A program made the translations under genes and the position numbers. From Ruegeria sp. THAF57 (GTDB lineage: Bacteria > Pseudomonadota > Alphaproteobacteria > Rhodobacterales > Rhodobacteraceae), in contig NZ_CAIWNQ010000007.1 in NCBI RefSeq assembly GCF_903914075.1, forward strand, positions 147,443 to 211,442: DNA of 64,000 nt, in the 5' to 3' direction. This document shows positions 16,303 to 25,115 of this stretch, one piece after another (the stretch's first letter is position 1; every line of letters starts with the position of its first letter). Below the pieces are notes generated by a model. It searched no databases, was not told the DNA's origin, and saw only the letters and a program-made list of their open reading frames with translations.

Positions 16303-16653
16303 ATGACCCGATACCTGATCCTTGCCTTGCTGGTTGCCAGCCCGGCCTTATCCGCCGATTGGCCGACCAAACCCGGAGACACCCCCCTGTCGCCTGAAGA
16401 GCTGGACGCGCTGGCGGGTCAAACGTTCACCTTCTACGATGATGGTCAGGCCGCATTCTCGGCTGGAGGTGCCTACTCCTATACCTACGCCAGCGGCGAC
16501 GCGGCCTTTGGCACCTATTCCATCGCCGAAGATGGCAGCGTTTGCATCGCTTATCGCAACGGATTCAGCCGCTGTGATCTATACGTGCGCAGTGGAGAAC
16601 GCTTGATCCTGATTGATGAGAAAGGCGATCGGTATCCGGTCAGGCCGGAGTGA
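16303..16653 (+). CDS. Small periplasmic protein of unknown function
   Basis: This 116-residue protein has a clean signal peptide (MTRYLILALLVASPALSA). The mature part has a Tyr/Gly-rich beta pattern (TFTFYDDGQAAFSAGGAYSYTYASGD) and one cysteine pair (VCIAY, RCDLY), reminiscent of small lipocalin-like or META-like sandwiches. No function can be assigned. It follows smc in the same direction by 53 bp and may be cotranscribed. Confidence 0.7.
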   Translation: MTRYLILALLVASPALSADWPTKPGDTPLSPEELDALAGQTFTFYDDGQAAFSAGGAYSYTYASGDAAFGTYSIAEDGSVCIAYRNGFSRCDLYVRSGERLILIDEKGDRYPVRPE

Positions 16654-16820
16654 AGGTGGAAGCGATCTCTCGAGCGCTTCTTTCCATGGATACTATGCGG
16701 AGAGAGGCAGGACTTTGTTCTTACGTGCCTAAACTCAAAACCGGAAACACATTCTTTGCCGGCTAAATCAATAGGCCGTGCTATTCTGGATTCGATTGCG
16801 AGACAATTTGTGAGGGTCCC

Positions 16821-17522
16821 ATGCGCTTAGCCCCGATTGTAGCCTGCACAACTGCGTTGCTATGTTTGTTTGCCTTTGCCGCCCACTCTAATCCACTAAG
16901 TAGGTGGCAAATTTCGTGTGGCGTTGACGCTGGGTCGATTGCGAAAAAGGGCAAGACCTATACTTTTAAGACAAGCTCCAATCAATGTCCGGGCGACGGC
17001 CCTCAATGGAAGCAACGTGCTGAGATCTATTCAGATCGTGTCAAGCCAGACCACATGGGATCCTATTTGTTCTCAAGCACGATTTCCATGACGACAAACG
17101 CTCAGCAAAAGTGGGACATATTTCAAATTCATGACGGGCGAAGAAGTTGTGCCCCCCCGCTCAAAGTTTCTGTGCTTGGAAATGGCCATCTGGAACTTAC
17201 TAGCGATGTAAATACCGGTGCCGGTGAAGAAAATTGCATACGAGGTAAGCTTTCCAAATCTCGCTCACCCCAAAAACAAAAACTCAACGGAACAACGCAA
17301 AAGCTGGATGTACTGATTGAATTCACGGGTGAGGCTGGATTTATTGCGACGGTTTGGCTGGACGATAAAGTTCAATTGCAGGGAACATATCAACCACCAA
17401 ATACACCGGGCGCATTTCAGTCAAAGTTCTTTTACTTCAAGCACGGCGTTTATTCACCCGAGCGTTGGGACTATGTTTTGGTTTCGGAGGATTTGAGCGT
17501 TAAGAAAGTCAAAGTGAAATAG
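16821..17522 (+). CDS. Exported polysaccharide-lyase-like protein
   Basis: This 233-residue protein has a signal peptide ending near AAHS-NP. The mature domain has the pattern of jelly-roll polysaccharide lyases of the heparin lyase I-like family (Pfam polysaccharide lyase): QRAEIYSDRV, WDIFQIHDGR, a central VLIEFTGEAGFIATVWLDD and the C-terminal FFYFKHGVYSPERW. If active it would cleave a uronate-containing glycan outside the cytoplasm, but no catalytic residues can be proven from sequence. Composition is visibly AT-richer than the flanking genes, and AT-rich spacers lie on both sides (16654-16820, 17523-17618), so acquisition by transfer is likely. No transporter or regulator accompanies it. 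Confidence 0.6.
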   Translation: MRLAPIVACTTALLCLFAFAAHSNPLSRWQISCGVDAGSIAKKGKTYTFKTSSNQCPGDGPQWKQRAEIYSDRVKPDHMGSYLFSSTISMTTNAQQKWDIFQIHDGRRSCAPPLKVSVLGNGHLELTSDVNTGAGEENCIRGKLSKSRSPQKQKLNGTTQKLDVLIEFTGEAGFIATVWLDDKVQLQGTYQPPNTPGAFQSKFFYFKHGVYSPERWDYVLVSEDLSVKKVKVK

Positions 17523-17618
17523 TAAATTAAGCACCGAAGATTAAAAGCTTACTATTACCTAACGAAAATGTTGGCATCAAACTTGCGCGGCCGCTCCGGG
17601 CGCGAACCATGGACCGCG

Positions 17619-18782
17619 TCACAACCGCCCCAGCAACTCCACCGTCGGCCACGCATCCGCGGGCAGGCCCAGTCGTTGCTGTTCGGCCTGAACAGCCGCC
17701 CGTGTTCCGGCCCCAAGAATGCCGTCGATCTTTCCTACATCATGGCCGCGCGCCTGCAGTTTGGTTTGTAGCTGCTTCATCTGCACGCCTGTCAAACCCT
17801 GCGCTGGATTGCCCGCGTCATAGATCTGCGCACCCTCCAGACGGGTGCCGAAATAGGCGGCTGTCAGGACATAGACAAAGCTCTGGTTCCACTCGAAATA
17901 GACGTCGAAATTGGGGTAAGCTAGAAACGCCGGCCCCTTATGTCCCTGTGGCAGGATCAGTGACGCCGGCAAGTTGGACAGTGAACCGCTGCGGGCCTGC
18001 ACGCCCATCGCTTGCCAGTCAGACATGGGGCGAGGCTTGCCCGGGCCGGACAGGGACCAATCCATTTGGTCCGGAACCGTGACCTCCTGCAGCCACGGCT
18101 GGCCCGGTTGCCACCCAAGATGCGACAGCATCTTTGCGCCGGACATCAGCGCATCCGGGGCCGAGGTTTTCAGCGAAACCGTTCCGTCTCCGTCGCCGTC
18201 CACGCCATTGTCCAGAATATCCTGTGGCAGCATCTGGACCATGCCGATCTCACCCGCCCACGCACCGGTCGTTCGGGCGGGGTCGAAATTGCCCTGACTG
18301 TACAATTCCAGCGCCGCAAATATCTGAGGGCGGAACAGTTCGGGCCGGCGGCAATCATGGGCCAATGTCACCAGTGCGTTGCGGGTGTTGAAATCCCCCT
18401 GAACCGCGCCGTAGTCGGTTTCAAACGCCCAGAATGCCAGCAACACGCCGCGAGATACCCCATATTCCCGCTCAATCCGGTCAAAAACAGCGTCGTATTT
18501 GCGTGACATGGCCTGCCCGCGATCAATCCGGTTTTGCGAGATCAGGCGGCGAGAGAAATCAATGAATGGTTTCTGAAAGACGCCTTGCGCGCGGTCAGCT
18601 CTGAGAACGGCGCCATCCTGCTGAACACCTTGAAAGAAAGCGTCGATAGTAGAATTATCAAACCCTTTGCCGACCGCCTCGGTTTTTAGCCCATTCACAA
18701 AGGAATTGAACCCGCCGCCACATTGGGCAAAGGCGGGTGTGATGAATAGGGTGGCTGCAACAAGACCAAAAAGAAAACGCAT
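17619..18782 (-). CDS. Lytic murein transglycosylase, MltB family with PG-binding domain
   Basis: This 387-residue enzyme cleaves peptidoglycan glycan strands to 1,6-anhydromuropeptides in the periplasm. It has a signal peptide (MRFLFGLVAATLFITPAFA), the SLT2 catalytic domain with Glu121 in FWAFETDYGAVQGDF, IGMVQMLPQDIL, and a C-terminal peptidoglycan-binding domain (TGVQMKQLQTKLQARGHDVGKIDGILGAGTR region, split here as about residues 325-387). The mature protein starts with Gln-Cys, but the site is not a lipobox, so it is probably soluble. The ATG at 18780-18782 is chosen over a GTG three codons upstream. Confidence 0.92.
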   Translation of the reverse strand: MRFLFGLVAATLFITPAFAQCGGGFNSFVNGLKTEAVGKGFDNSTIDAFFQGVQQDGAVLRADRAQGVFQKPFIDFSRRLISQNRIDRGQAMSRKYDAVFDRIEREYGVSRGVLLAFWAFETDYGAVQGDFNTRNALVTLAHDCRRPELFRPQIFAALELYSQGNFDPARTTGAWAGEIGMVQMLPQDILDNGVDGDGDGTVSLKTSAPDALMSGAKMLSHLGWQPGQPWLQEVTVPDQMDWSLSGPGKPRPMSDWQAMGVQARSGSLSNLPASLILPQGHKGPAFLAYPNFDVYFEWNQSFVYVLTAAYFGTRLEGAQIYDAGNPAQGLTGVQMKQLQTKLQARGHDVGKIDGILGAGTRAAVQAEQQRLGLPADAWPTVELLGRL

Positions 18783-18793
18783 GGGTGGCACCG

Positions 18794-19714
18794 TTAGAGA
18801 ATAAAGTTAAGCCCAGCCCACACCGACACGAGGCCCAGCGCAAGCCCCCAAACGGTCCACAGCATGTTGCATGCGCGGAAAACCTCCGGTGCACCGATCT
18901 CACGCGGGGCGTCGCCGTTGACCCAAGCCAGATCCCGAAGCTTCCCGTCATAGCTGCGCGGCCCGGCAAGTGCTACGTTCAGGGCGCGGGCCATGGCGGC
19001 CTCGGGCCAGCCTGCGTTGGGTGAGATATGGCGGCGCGCGTCCGAGGTGATTGCTGGCCATTGCGCCCACTGACCCGATAGCGCGACGATCATGGCACTG
19101 GTCAGGCGGGCGGGGATCAGGTTCAGAACATCATCCAAACGGGCGGCGGCCCATCCAAACTCATGATATTTTTCTGAGCGGTAGCCGATCATGCTGTCGG
19201 CGGTGTTGACCGCCTTGTAGATCAGCAGACCCGGCAGTCCGGCAACCAAAAACCAGAAGGCGGGCGCAATGACACCGTCGCTCAGGTTTTCGGCGGCACT
19301 TTCGATCGCTGATCGGGCGACCTGTGCCTCGGTCATGTCGCGTGTGTCCCGTGAGACAATCATGGCTACTTTCGCGCGCCCTTGGTCAAGCGAGGCGCTC
19401 AGCCCCTCGGCCACATCTCGCACATGCGTCACAAGGGATTTCTGGGCCAGGAGAATGGCGCAGATCACAAGTTCAAACACAGGGCCAAGTTGGGCCAGCG
19501 CACCCCCGAGTATCATCGCGCCGATGACCAGCAGGGCGACAACGGCAACCCCTTTCAAGCGCCGGTGCCCACCATTGTTCAATCGTTTGTCCAGCAGGCC
19601 GATAAGGTTGCCGATCATCACCGCGGGGTGCCTTACCCGAGACCACAGCCAATCCGGCTCCCCCAGCGCAGCGTCTAGACACATGGCGCAGACCAACAGG
19701 AAAGGGGTGCTCAC
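18794..19714 (-). CDS. cobD: Adenosylcobinamide-phosphate synthase CobD/CbiB
   Basis: This 306-residue polytopic membrane protein joins cobyric acid to aminopropanol (phosphate), the step after threonine-phosphate decarboxylation in cobalamin synthesis. Family motifs include [23 protein letters not shown] at the N-terminus, [30 protein letters not shown] in the middle and [23 protein letters not shown]. The start is GTG at 19712-19714, overlapping the cobC stop as GTGA; the upstream extension of the frame lacks similarity. Coupling with cobC matches their consecutive reactions. Confidence 0.95.
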   Translation of the reverse strand: MSTPFLLVCAMCLDAALGEPDWLWSRVRHPAVMIGNLIGLLDKRLNNGGHRRLKGVAVVALLVIGAMILGGALAQLGPVFELVICAILLAQKSLVTHVRDVAEGLSASLDQGRAKVAMIVSRDTRDMTEAQVARSAIESAAENLSDGVIAPAFWFLVAGLPGLLIYKAVNTADSMIGYRSEKYHEFGWAAARLDDVLNLIPARLTSAMIVALSGQWAQWPAITSDARRHISPNAGWPEAAMARALNVALAGPRSYDGKLRDLAWVNGDAPREIGAPEVFRACNMLWTVWGLALGLVSVWAGLNFIL

Positions 19715-20688
19715 CACGCGGCCTCCAGCCGTGCCCAGCCATTTGCGTGCGGAAGCCCCAGCCGCAGGTAGGTTTGCGAATAGGGAAAGATGCGGCTCCA
19801 GATATGCGCACGGGCCAGACGGTCTTGCCAATCGGCGGCGTTGTCGACCTCATAAAGACGGAACAGCGTGGTTCCCCCCACTAGCCGCGCGCCCTTCCGC
19901 GTCAGAACGGTATCCAGCCCGGCTGTTTCCTCGGTCAGGCGTTGGCGTGTGGCGTCGGCCCAAGCGGTATCGCTCAGGGCTTGTTCTCCGATCCGTAGGG
20001 CGGGGCCGGAAACGGCCCAGGGTCCGGTCAGGTCGTTCAGGCGGGCAATCAGGTTCGGGTCGCCGATTGCGAAGCCAAGGCGTAATCCCGCCAACCCCCA
20101 GAACTTGCCAAAGCTTTTCAGTACGATCACACCCGGTTTTGTCGCCAAATGGATCAGGGACGCTTCGGGACAGACATCGCAAAAGCTTTCGTCAATCACG
20201 GTTAGTGGGGCATTTGCGTCGGCTTCGGTCCATATCCGCCCATCAGGGTTATTTGGGTGTACGATAACGCGGGCTTCGGTCGGCCCGTCGGACTGAACTG
20301 ACCATCCATGCGCTAAAAAAGCGGCTGCGTGTTCGTTGTAGGTGGGCGGCGTGACGTGAACCCGCCCACGCGGTGCAAGATCGGGTATGCGCGCAATCAG
20401 GGCCGAAGCGCCTGGTGCGGGTAAAATATCAACCCCGTCGGGGACGGACCAAAACCGACGCGCAGCACTGGTCAGGCGTTCAAACGCGCCATGATCGGGA
20501 AGCGCGCTCCAATCCGAGGGCGTCAAACCCGTGACATCATAGGGATGCGGATTGATCCCGGTCGAAAGGTCCAGCCAATCGCCGCGTGCCCCACCATAGG
20601 ATTCGATCGCCCCGTCTAGCCCGCCGCCATGATCGCGTTTGGATCGGGGGTTCAAGATATCGTTATGGGTTGTCATCGTGAAGCTCAT
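19711..20688 (-). CDS. cobC: Threonine-phosphate decarboxylase CobC
   Basis: This 325-residue PLP enzyme of the aminotransferase fold makes (R)-1-amino-2-propanol phosphate from threonine phosphate for the cobalamin nucleotide loop. The PLP lysine is Lys195 in [26 protein letters not shown] near the N-terminus, [11 protein letters not shown] and HPNNPDGR are family motifs. The ATG at 20686-20688 is used; an internal ATG four codons later is possible. No cobalamin riboswitch was seen upstream. Confidence 0.94.
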   Translation of the reverse strand: MSFTMTTHNDILNPRSKRDHGGGLDGAIESYGGARGDWLDLSTGINPHPYDVTGLTPSDWSALPDHGAFERLTSAARRFWSVPDGVDILPAPGASALIARIPDLAPRGRVHVTPPTYNEHAAAFLAHGWSVQSDGPTEARVIVHPNNPDGRIWTEADANAPLTVIDESFCDVCPEASLIHLATKPGVIVLKSFGKFWGLAGLRLGFAIGDPNLIARLNDLTGPWAVSGPALRIGEQALSDTAWADATRQRLTEETAGLDTVLTRKGARLVGGTTLFRLYEVDNAADWQDRLARAHIWSRIFPYSQTYLRLGLPHANGWARLEAAW

Positions 20689-20775
20689 TGGAATCCCAGA
20701 TTTCTGTCCGTTTCAAGCGGATTTTCGCCGTCGGCACAAGCAAATCCACGAGATCCGGAAGCCCTGCAGATACCG

Positions 20776-20790
20776 TTAACAGTTTGTTAA
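20776..20790 (+). promoter_or_regulatory. Perfect CtrA box TTAA-N7-TTAA
   Basis: TTAA (20776-20779), seven bases CAGTTTG, then TTAA (20787-20790) is an exact match to the CtrA consensus of alphaproteobacteria. It lies 70 bp before the receiver gene at 20860 and 88 bp before cobC on the other strand, a plausible promoter position for the receiver gene. Confidence 0.55.
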
Positions 20791-20859
20791 GGAAATCGCG
20801 TGATCACAAACTGCAGGGGCCAGCACTGTTTGTTCTACCTTGCCCCGAGGTTGTTGCTG

Positions 20860-21222
20860 ATGAATGTTTTGATTGTAGAGAGTAACCCCGATCTTGGTCG
20901 GGTCTGGAAAAGGCATATAGAGCGTCAGGGCGCTGAGGTCACGCTTGTGGCCGGGCAAGAGGCCGCGATCCTTGCGCTTTATGGCGCAGAGTTTGACATC
21001 ATTGTGTTGGACCTTGTGTTGGAAACCGGCAGCGCGCTGGCTGTCGCCGATTTCGCCAGTTATCGCCGCCCCGAAGCGCGGGTGATTTTTGTCACCAACA
21101 CCACGTTCTTCTCGGATGGGTCGATTTTTGCGCACAGCCCGAATGCGTGCGCTTATGTCCAAAGCGAAACGCCGCCAGAGGATCTGGCGGCGATGGTTGA
21201 ACATTACGCGGCCGGTCGCTGA
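20860..21222 (+). CDS. Stand-alone response-regulator receiver protein, atypical active site
   Basis: This 120-residue CheY-like receiver has no output domain. The phosphoacceptor is Asp51 in IIVLDLVLE and the switch threonine lies in IFVTNTTFF. The usual acidic pair after strand one is replaced by VESNPD (Glu7, no second acid), and the invariant lysine of the KP motif is replaced (YVQSETPPEDL, residues 100-109). Phosphorylation by the normal mechanism is therefore doubtful. The ATG at 20860 is chosen because it begins the receiver strand (MNVLIVES). A perfect CtrA box lies upstream. Its 3' end overlaps the convergent GST gene by 19 bp. Confidence 0.85.
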   Translation: MNVLIVESNPDLGRVWKRHIERQGAEVTLVAGQEAAILALYGAEFDIIVLDLVLETGSALAVADFASYRRPEARVIFVTNTTFFSDGSIFAHSPNACAYVQSETPPEDLAAMVEHYAAGR

Positions 21223-22193
21223 CCGCGACCGTGCGGTTCCATGTAATCCAGCACGGGGTTCACCGGGATAATCCGATGCGGATTTATACTGTCGTGACTA
21301 TAGTGGTAGTGCCGCACGATATGGTTCATGTTCACGGTCTGTGCGACACCGGGCCATTGATAAAGCTCGCGGGTATAGGCCCACAGGTTCGGGTAATCGA
21401 CCAGACGGTTTCGGTTGCACTTGAAATGCAGGTGATAGACGGGATCGAACCTGATCAAGGTTGTGAATAGCCTCCAATCAGCTTCTGTAACGCGATCTCC
21501 CATAAGATAGCGATGGGAACTCAGGCGGTCTTCCAGCCAGTCCAGTGTTTCAAATAGCGGCCCAACAGCCGCGTCATACGCTTGCTGGCTGGTTGCGAAC
21601 CCTGACTTATATACGCCGTTGTTGACGTCAGAATAGATACGTGCGTTGACCTCTTCGATATCGTCACGCATAGCCTCGGGCCAGTAATCGTCGGTGTTTC
21701 CCGTGATCCCGTCAAAGGCCGAGTTGAACATGCGGATGATCTCGGAACTTTCATTCGAAACAATGGTTTTCTGGGTTTTGTCCCATAGAATTGGCACCGT
21801 AACGCGGCCCGAATAGGCGGGATCGGCCTTGGTATAGACTTGATGGGCGAACTCCAACCCAAAGAGCCCGTCCCCTGTAGCGCCATGGTCGTCCGTTTCA
21901 AACGTCCAGCCTTTGTCCATCATGTCAGGATGTACCACTGAAACCGAGATAAGGTCAGTCAGCCCTTTCAATTCGCGAAAGATCAACGTGCGGTGTGCCC
22001 AGGGGCAGGCGAGGCTGACATAGAGGTGATAGCGATCCGTTGCGGCCTTGAAGCCCCCCTTGCCGGAAGGACCTGCGCTGCCGTCTGCCGTTATCCAATT
22101 GCGAAACTGCGCTGCACTTCGTTTGAACGCCCCGCCTGTGGACTTGGTGTCATACCATGTGTCGTGCCACTTGCCGTCTACCAACAGGCCCAT
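21204..22193 (-). CDS. Glutathionyl-hydroquinone reductase (Xi-class GST, YqjG/PcpF-like)
   Basis: This 329-residue enzyme reduces glutathionyl-hydroquinones with glutathione in the cytoplasm. The N-terminal thioredoxin-like domain has the catalytic Cys63 in SLACPWAHRTLIFRELKGL, and the C-terminal helical domain contains the family stretch DWRLFTTLIRFDPVYHLHFKCN and MNHIVRHYHYSH. Length and motifs match the Xi class exactly. GGAGG precedes the ATG. It lies alone, tail-to-tail with the receiver gene. A role in detoxifying quinones from aromatic degradation is inferred from the family. Confidence 0.93.
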   Translation of the reverse strand: MGLLVDGKWHDTWYDTKSTGGAFKRSAAQFRNWITADGSAGPSGKGGFKAATDRYHLYVSLACPWAHRTLIFRELKGLTDLISVSVVHPDMMDKGWTFETDDHGATGDGLFGLEFAHQVYTKADPAYSGRVTVPILWDKTQKTIVSNESSEIIRMFNSAFDGITGNTDDYWPEAMRDDIEEVNARIYSDVNNGVYKSGFATSQQAYDAAVGPLFETLDWLEDRLSSHRYLMGDRVTEADWRLFTTLIRFDPVYHLHFKCNRNRLVDYPNLWAYTRELYQWPGVAQTVNMNHIVRHYHYSHDSINPHRIIPVNPVLDYMEPHGRGQRPAA

Positions 22194-22406
22194 GCTCTGA
22201 TCCTCCGAATTGAGATGTCAAAGAACATAGGCGGTCGCCTTAAAGGTTCCTATGCGAGGCGACGCGCATATTGCCTGCGTCTGCGCACAAGTCCGGTTGG
22301 GATTTCCGTGCAACAGGTTGAAATCCAAACGCTCTTGGTGACCAACTTTACTGGATTTTTACATTCTGACCCTCAGAATAGGACTCTGCTGCGGGGGAAA
22401 TTTGCA

Positions 22407-22760
22407 ATGACGACCTATGTTTCAAAGGAAATGAGTGCCGAATTGGATGCGGCACGAATCGCGGGATTGAAAAAGACAAGCCGACTTCGTGTCGAATTTG
22501 GCGACAATACGTTCAAAATCCTACGATTGTGGAGGGATGGCTTTACCGTCGAAGCTGAAACGACACCTCAGCTTCGTGGTCTGGTCGATATCTATGATGG
22601 CGCAAATCACCTCTACCAGTGCCTGATCATCGCGGATCAGGACGAAGCCGGTGAAATGCGGTATGAATTCAAGCGCAGCACTGCTGCCTCGGATAAGGCC
22701 CCGCTGGATTTCTACCGCGATCCCGATGCCCCGATAGCTTTGTTGGGGCACAAGGATTGA
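22407..22760 (+). CDS. Conserved hypothetical cytoplasmic protein
   Basis: This 117-residue protein has no recognised domain. It lacks signal or membrane segments and shows an alternating pattern (SRLRVEFGDNTFKILRLWRDGFTVEAE...LRGLVDIYDGANHLYQCLIIADQDEAGEMRYEFKR) consistent with a small beta-barrel. The RLRV...F.V....LRG.VD.YDG layout faintly recalls PilZ-like folds, but RxxxR and DxSxxG are not evident, so c-di-GMP binding is not claimed. The ATG at 22407 is chosen by similarity of the following sequence to a normal N-terminus; GGGGGAAA lies about 10 nt upstream. It is a single gene, convergent with patB. Confidence 0.65.
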   Translation: MTTYVSKEMSAELDAARIAGLKKTSRLRVEFGDNTFKILRLWRDGFTVEAETTPQLRGLVDIYDGANHLYQCLIIADQDEAGEMRYEFKRSTAASDKAPLDFYRDPDAPIALLGHKD

Positions 22761-22795
22761 TCCATTGCCCAACGGATGACGCGTTGGGCTTGGAT

Positions 22796-23968
22796 TTACT
22801 GCAAGTCAGAAAAAGCGTGTTTCAGCCTGTTGCATGCCTCTTCCACGCGGCTGCGTTGGGTTGCCAGGTTGAACCGCTCGAATGTCTCGCCACCCGGGCC
22901 AAATCCGGGGCCGGGCGAGGTTGCGATCTTGGCGTCCTCACGTAGACGACGGATAAATTCAGGGTGATCCATTCCGGTTCCTGAAAAATCGACCCAAGCC
23001 AGAAAAGTCGCCTGAAGTGGCATGGACCACAGGCCGGGGATATCTGCGATGGCTGCGTCAAAAAGCTTACGGTTGCCGTCAAGATGCGCAACCTGTTCGT
23101 CGACCCATGCTGCGCCCTCGGGCGAATAGGCCGCCATGATCATCGCCACGCCCAAAGCGCTGGGCGCATAGTCAAGGGTGCTGAGGCGATGAACCATCGC
23201 TGCGCGCAGTTTCGGGTCGGGAATGATCATGTTACCGGTGCGTTGACCCGCAATGTTGAACGTCTTGGAGGCCGCCGTCAGGGTCACCGTCCACGGCCGT
23301 GCATCGGGCGCGGCCACGTCCATCGGGACAAAGGTGCTGCCGGGATAGACCAGATCATGGTGAATCTCATCAGACACCAACACAAGGCCATTGCGTTCAG
23401 CAAAGGCTGCCACAGCGCGCAACTCATCCGCAGTCCAAACCCGGCCGGACGGGTTTTGCGGTGAACACCACAGAAGCATCTTTTCCGACCCGTCCAAGCG
23501 CGACTGCGCGTCGTCCAGATCAATCGTGTAACTGTCGCCCTGTCGTGCCAGCGGGCATTCCACCACGCGGCGGTCGGATTTGTTCACCTTGTGGGCGAAC
23601 TCATGATAGACGGGCGTGAATATGACCACGCCGTCCCCCGGGTCGGTCCACACATCCAGACACAACGCGATCGCGTTGCCCAGCCCTTGCGAGGTCAGGA
23701 CCCAATCTGTGTCAATTTCCCATCCATGACGGTTCTTCATCCACCACTGGACCGAGGTCAGATAGTCAGGGTGCGCCCACGAATACCCGAAAACACCGTG
23801 TTCCGCGGCCTTTCGAACGGCTTCGATAACGCAGGGTGCGCTGGGATAATCGGAATCTGCCGTCCACATCGCCAGCCCGTCCTGCGGTGAAATACCGTAG
23901 AGTTTCTCTAGCTTGTCCCATTTTGAACTATAAGTGCCCCGGCGGTCGATCAGGTCGTTAAACGTCAT
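22796..23968 (-). CDS. patB: PatB/MalY-type cystathionine beta-lyase (aminotransferase fold)
   Basis: This 390-residue PLP enzyme has Lys235 (TLTAASKTFNIAGQ) as the Schiff-base residue and Asp200 (VLVSDEIHHDL). The start RRGTYSSKWD, MWTADSDYPSAPCV, the FGYSW segment and CSPQNPSGRVWT are typical of the MalY/PatB C-S lyases, which release homocysteine or thiols from cystathionine and cysteine conjugates. In roseobacters such enzymes may also act on sulfur compounds, but that is inference. It is a single gene, with the ATG at 23966-23968. Confidence 0.9.
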   Translation of the reverse strand: MTFNDLIDRRGTYSSKWDKLEKLYGISPQDGLAMWTADSDYPSAPCVIEAVRKAAEHGVFGYSWAHPDYLTSVQWWMKNRHGWEIDTDWVLTSQGLGNAIALCLDVWTDPGDGVVIFTPVYHEFAHKVNKSDRRVVECPLARQGDSYTIDLDDAQSRLDGSEKMLLWCSPQNPSGRVWTADELRAVAAFAERNGLVLVSDEIHHDLVYPGSTFVPMDVAAPDARPWTVTLTAASKTFNIAGQRTGNMIIPDPKLRAAMVHRLSTLDYAPSALGVAMIMAAYSPEGAAWVDEQVAHLDGNRKLFDAAIADIPGLWSMPLQATFLAWVDFSGTGMDHPEFIRRLREDAKIATSPGPGFGPGGETFERFNLATQRSRVEEACNRLKHAFSDLQ

Positions 23969-24062
23969 GTCTTCTCCATCTGTCCGCAGGAAAGCTAGCT
24001 ACAATTTTGGCAGGTGCAAGGGGGGCGTTGCGGCGGGGCGTGTGATGGCCTAAATCAACCTC

Positions 24063-24581
24063 ATGAAACGCTCAATTCTTATTCATCCCGACCCCCGACT
24101 GAAAAAGGTCTGTGCCCCGGTGAGTGATCTGTCGGACGAGCTGCGTCAACTGGCCGATGACATGCTGGAAACCATGTATGACGCCCCCGGCATCGGGCTG
24201 GCCGCACCACAGATCGGTGTGCTGGATCGGCTGATCGTGATGGACTGCGTCAAGGAAGAGGGCGAGGAACCGCGCCCGCTGATCATGTTCAACCCCGAGA
24301 TTATCGCATCGTCGGACGAAACCAACGTTTACGAGGAAGGTTGTCTGTCGATCCCCGAGCAATTTGCAGAAGTGACCCGACCCAAAGTCGTCGAGGTGGC
24401 GTGGATTGACCGCGATGGCAATGCGCAGCAGGAAACATTCGATGACCTTTGGGCGACCTGCGTGCAGCACGAGATTGACCATCTGAACGGCAAGCTGTTC
24501 ATCGACTATCTCAAACCACTGAAACGCCAGATGATCACGCGCAAGATGCAAAAGCTGAAACGTGAAAAGGCGCGCGCATGA
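24063..24581 (+). CDS. def: Peptide deformylase (active)
   Basis: This 172-residue metallo-deformylase removes the N-formyl group from nascent proteins. All three motifs are intact: [10 protein letters not shown] (residues 43-52), EGCLSIP with metal ligand Cys94, and QHEIDHLNG with His136, Glu137 and His140. Its stop overlaps the start of a second def-like gene (ATGA), followed by fmt, which adds the formyl group to initiator tRNA, so the cluster joins both ends of the formylation cycle. Confidence 0.97.
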   Translation: MKRSILIHPDPRLKKVCAPVSDLSDELRQLADDMLETMYDAPGIGLAAPQIGVLDRLIVMDCVKEEGEEPRPLIMFNPEIIASSDETNVYEEGCLSIPEQFAEVTRPKVVEVAWIDRDGNAQQETFDDLWATCVQHEIDHLNGKLFIDYLKPLKRQMITRKMQKLKREKARA

Positions 24582-25072
24582 CCGTTCGTACCTGTCTGCC
24601 ATGGCCCGACAAGCGCCTGCGTACCAAGGCAGAGGTTGTGAGCGAAATCACCGACGATATCCGCGCGATCTGGGATGACATGGTCGACACGATGGAGGCG
24701 ATGCCCGGCGTGGGCCTTGCTGCGCCTCAGATCGGTGTGATGCTGCAGTTGGCCGTCGTCGATGGTTCGACCGAGCGGGGCCGGGCCGTGCGACTGGCGA
24801 ACCCCGAGATTCTGCACAGCTCAATCGAGATGCGTGAACATGATGAGGCCAGCCCGAATCTGCCCGGCGTGTCGGCCAAAGTGAAACGGCCTCGTGCGGT
24901 GACCGTCAAGTTTCTGAATGAACAAGGCATGATCGACCGCCGCGATTTTGTCGGGATCGAGGCGACAAGTGTGCAGCATCAGATCGACCATCTGAACGGG
25001 CGCATGTATTTCGACCGGCTCAGCAAGGTCAAACGCGACATGCTGCTGCGCAAAGCCAAGAAACTCGCGTAG
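24578..25072 (+). CDS. Deformylase-like protein lacking catalytic residues
   Basis: This 164-residue paralogue of the preceding deformylase keeps motif one ([10 protein letters not shown], residues 44-53) and the two HxxxH histidines, but motif two reads EASPNLP instead of EGCLSIP (metal-ligand Cys replaced by Ser92), and motif three reads QHQIDHLNG (catalytic Glu replaced by Gln135). A conventional deformylase needs both residues, so it is probably inactive as a deformylase. It could bind the ribosome exit or nascent N-termini, regulate Def, or have another hydrolytic role. It is translationally coupled to def through ATGA and precedes fmt. The frame is intact, arguing for retained function. 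Confidence 0.88.
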   Translation: MTVRTCLPWPDKRLRTKAEVVSEITDDIRAIWDDMVDTMEAMPGVGLAAPQIGVMLQLAVVDGSTERGRAVRLANPEILHSSIEMREHDEASPNLPGVSAKVKRPRAVTVKFLNEQGMIDRRDFVGIEATSVQHQIDHLNGRMYFDRLSKVKRDMLLRKAKKLA

Positions 25073-25090
25073 GCCGGGCTTCAGCCCGGC
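25073..25090 (+). repeat. GC hairpin between def paralogue and fmt
   Basis: GCCGGGC-TTCA-GCCCGGC is a perfect 7-bp stem-loop immediately after the stop of the def paralogue. No T-tract follows. It is probably an intercistronic mRNA structure separating it from fmt. Confidence 0.6.
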
Positions 25091-25115
25091 ACCGCCTAAG
25101 CCTCGGAGCCCTGTC

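Noticed and set aside
20689..20859. Possible cobalamin riboswitch before cobC
   Set aside because: No B12-box-like sequence or long conserved structure is visible on the cobC strand in this spacer.
22407..22760. PilZ-type c-di-GMP binding in the small hypothetical protein
   Set aside because: The required RxxxR and D/NxSxxG motifs are not convincingly present.
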